Source of the DNA: Thermodesulfobacteriota bacterium
GTDB lineage: Bacteria; Desulfobacterota; Syntrophobacteria; BM002
Length of the DNA: 5,873 bases
Assembly (NCBI GenBank): GCA_947259475.1
Contig: CAMYLW010000294.1
Span: 1 to 5,873, forward strand
Direction of reading: 5' to 3'
The position numbers and the translations under genes were made by a program. Every line of letters begins with the position of its first letter. Within the stretch, counting starts at the first letter, position 1. Shown one piece after another: positions 5,815-5,873 of this stretch. Below the pieces are notes generated by a model. That model worked only from the letters and a program-made list of their open reading frames with translations, had not been told where the DNA came from and made no database searches.

Positions 5815-5873
5815 ATGAATTGCTGTCGCGAGACCGCGAAGATGGGCGTGCCACCGGGCAACCGTCCCGTGGT
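5815..5873 (+). CDS. Possible start of an unidentified ORF, cut by the window end
   Basis: An ATG 12 nt after the SDR stop codon opens a frame that stays open for 19 codons to the window edge (MNCCRETAKMGVPPGNRPV). Only a weak GGA lies ahead of it. The stretch is richer in G+C than the preceding intergenic DNA. I do not recognise the peptide. It could equally be non-coding DNA, a terminator region or the end of an insertion sequence. It is listed only because the frame is uninterrupted. Confidence 0.15.
   Translation, partial: MNCCRETAKMGVPPGNRPV
5851..5872 (+). terminator. Weak imperfect hairpin at the window end
   Basis: CCAC and GGG (with one bulged C between them) can pair with CCC and GTGG across a 7-nt loop, 48 bp after the SDR stop codon. 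Whether a T-run follows cannot be seen because the window ends. It may be an intrinsic terminator or part of another element. Confidence 0.25.

Overview
The window looks like part of an anaerobic bacterial chromosome. I infer Desulfobacterota (the former Deltaproteobacteria) from the split-subunit mutase, the YchF-like ATPase of the 'DUF933' type and the style of the intergenic repeats. No taxonomic marker gene is present, so this is an inference from style only. Five complete protein-coding genes are visible. There is no tRNA, rRNA, CRISPR array or complete mobile element.

Left and centre (64-4599, minus strand). Four genes read right to left: a YchF/OLA1-type P-loop ATPase, the catalytic subunit of a coenzyme-B12-dependent methylmalonyl-CoA mutase, its separate cobalamin-binding subunit, and the MeaB/ArgK GTPase that loads and protects the cofactor. 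The last three form a coherent functional set that interconverts methylmalonyl-CoA and succinyl-CoA, a step of propionate formation or oxidation. The large subunit keeps the residues that mark true methylmalonyl-CoA mutases (Tyr89, Arg207, His244), and the small subunit keeps the cobalt-ligand motif DxHxxG. The methylmalonyl-CoA epimerase and carboxyltransferase are not in the window. Gaps between the genes (168, 87 and 117 bp) are loose for an operon, and each holds repeats or hairpins.

Right (5011-5802, plus strand). A divergently transcribed short-chain dehydrogenase/reductase (SDR) family protein has an intact cofactor fold, but the catalytic Tyr and Lys are replaced by Ser and Arg. After it comes a 71-bp tail with a short open frame and a weak hairpin, cut by the window edge.

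Structure not explained by the genes. Most non-coding gaps carry short degenerate tracts with an exact 7-bp period, and several different 'words' are used: CTGC, GCTGATT, GCxxxGC, NNACNAC and TCGTGCT/TCNNATT. Four of the tracts are four heptads (28 bp) long. One reaches the stop codon of the mutase gene, and a 12-bp word of it recurs inverted 3.1 kb away. Other small elements are a 14-bp palindrome flanked by 6-bp direct repeats at the meaB start codon, a perfect 12-bp hairpin behind the B12-subunit gene, and a perfect 23-bp tandem duplication ahead of the mutase gene. I see no new enzyme system. The heptad repeats and the SDR with an altered catalytic site are the points most worth pursuing.
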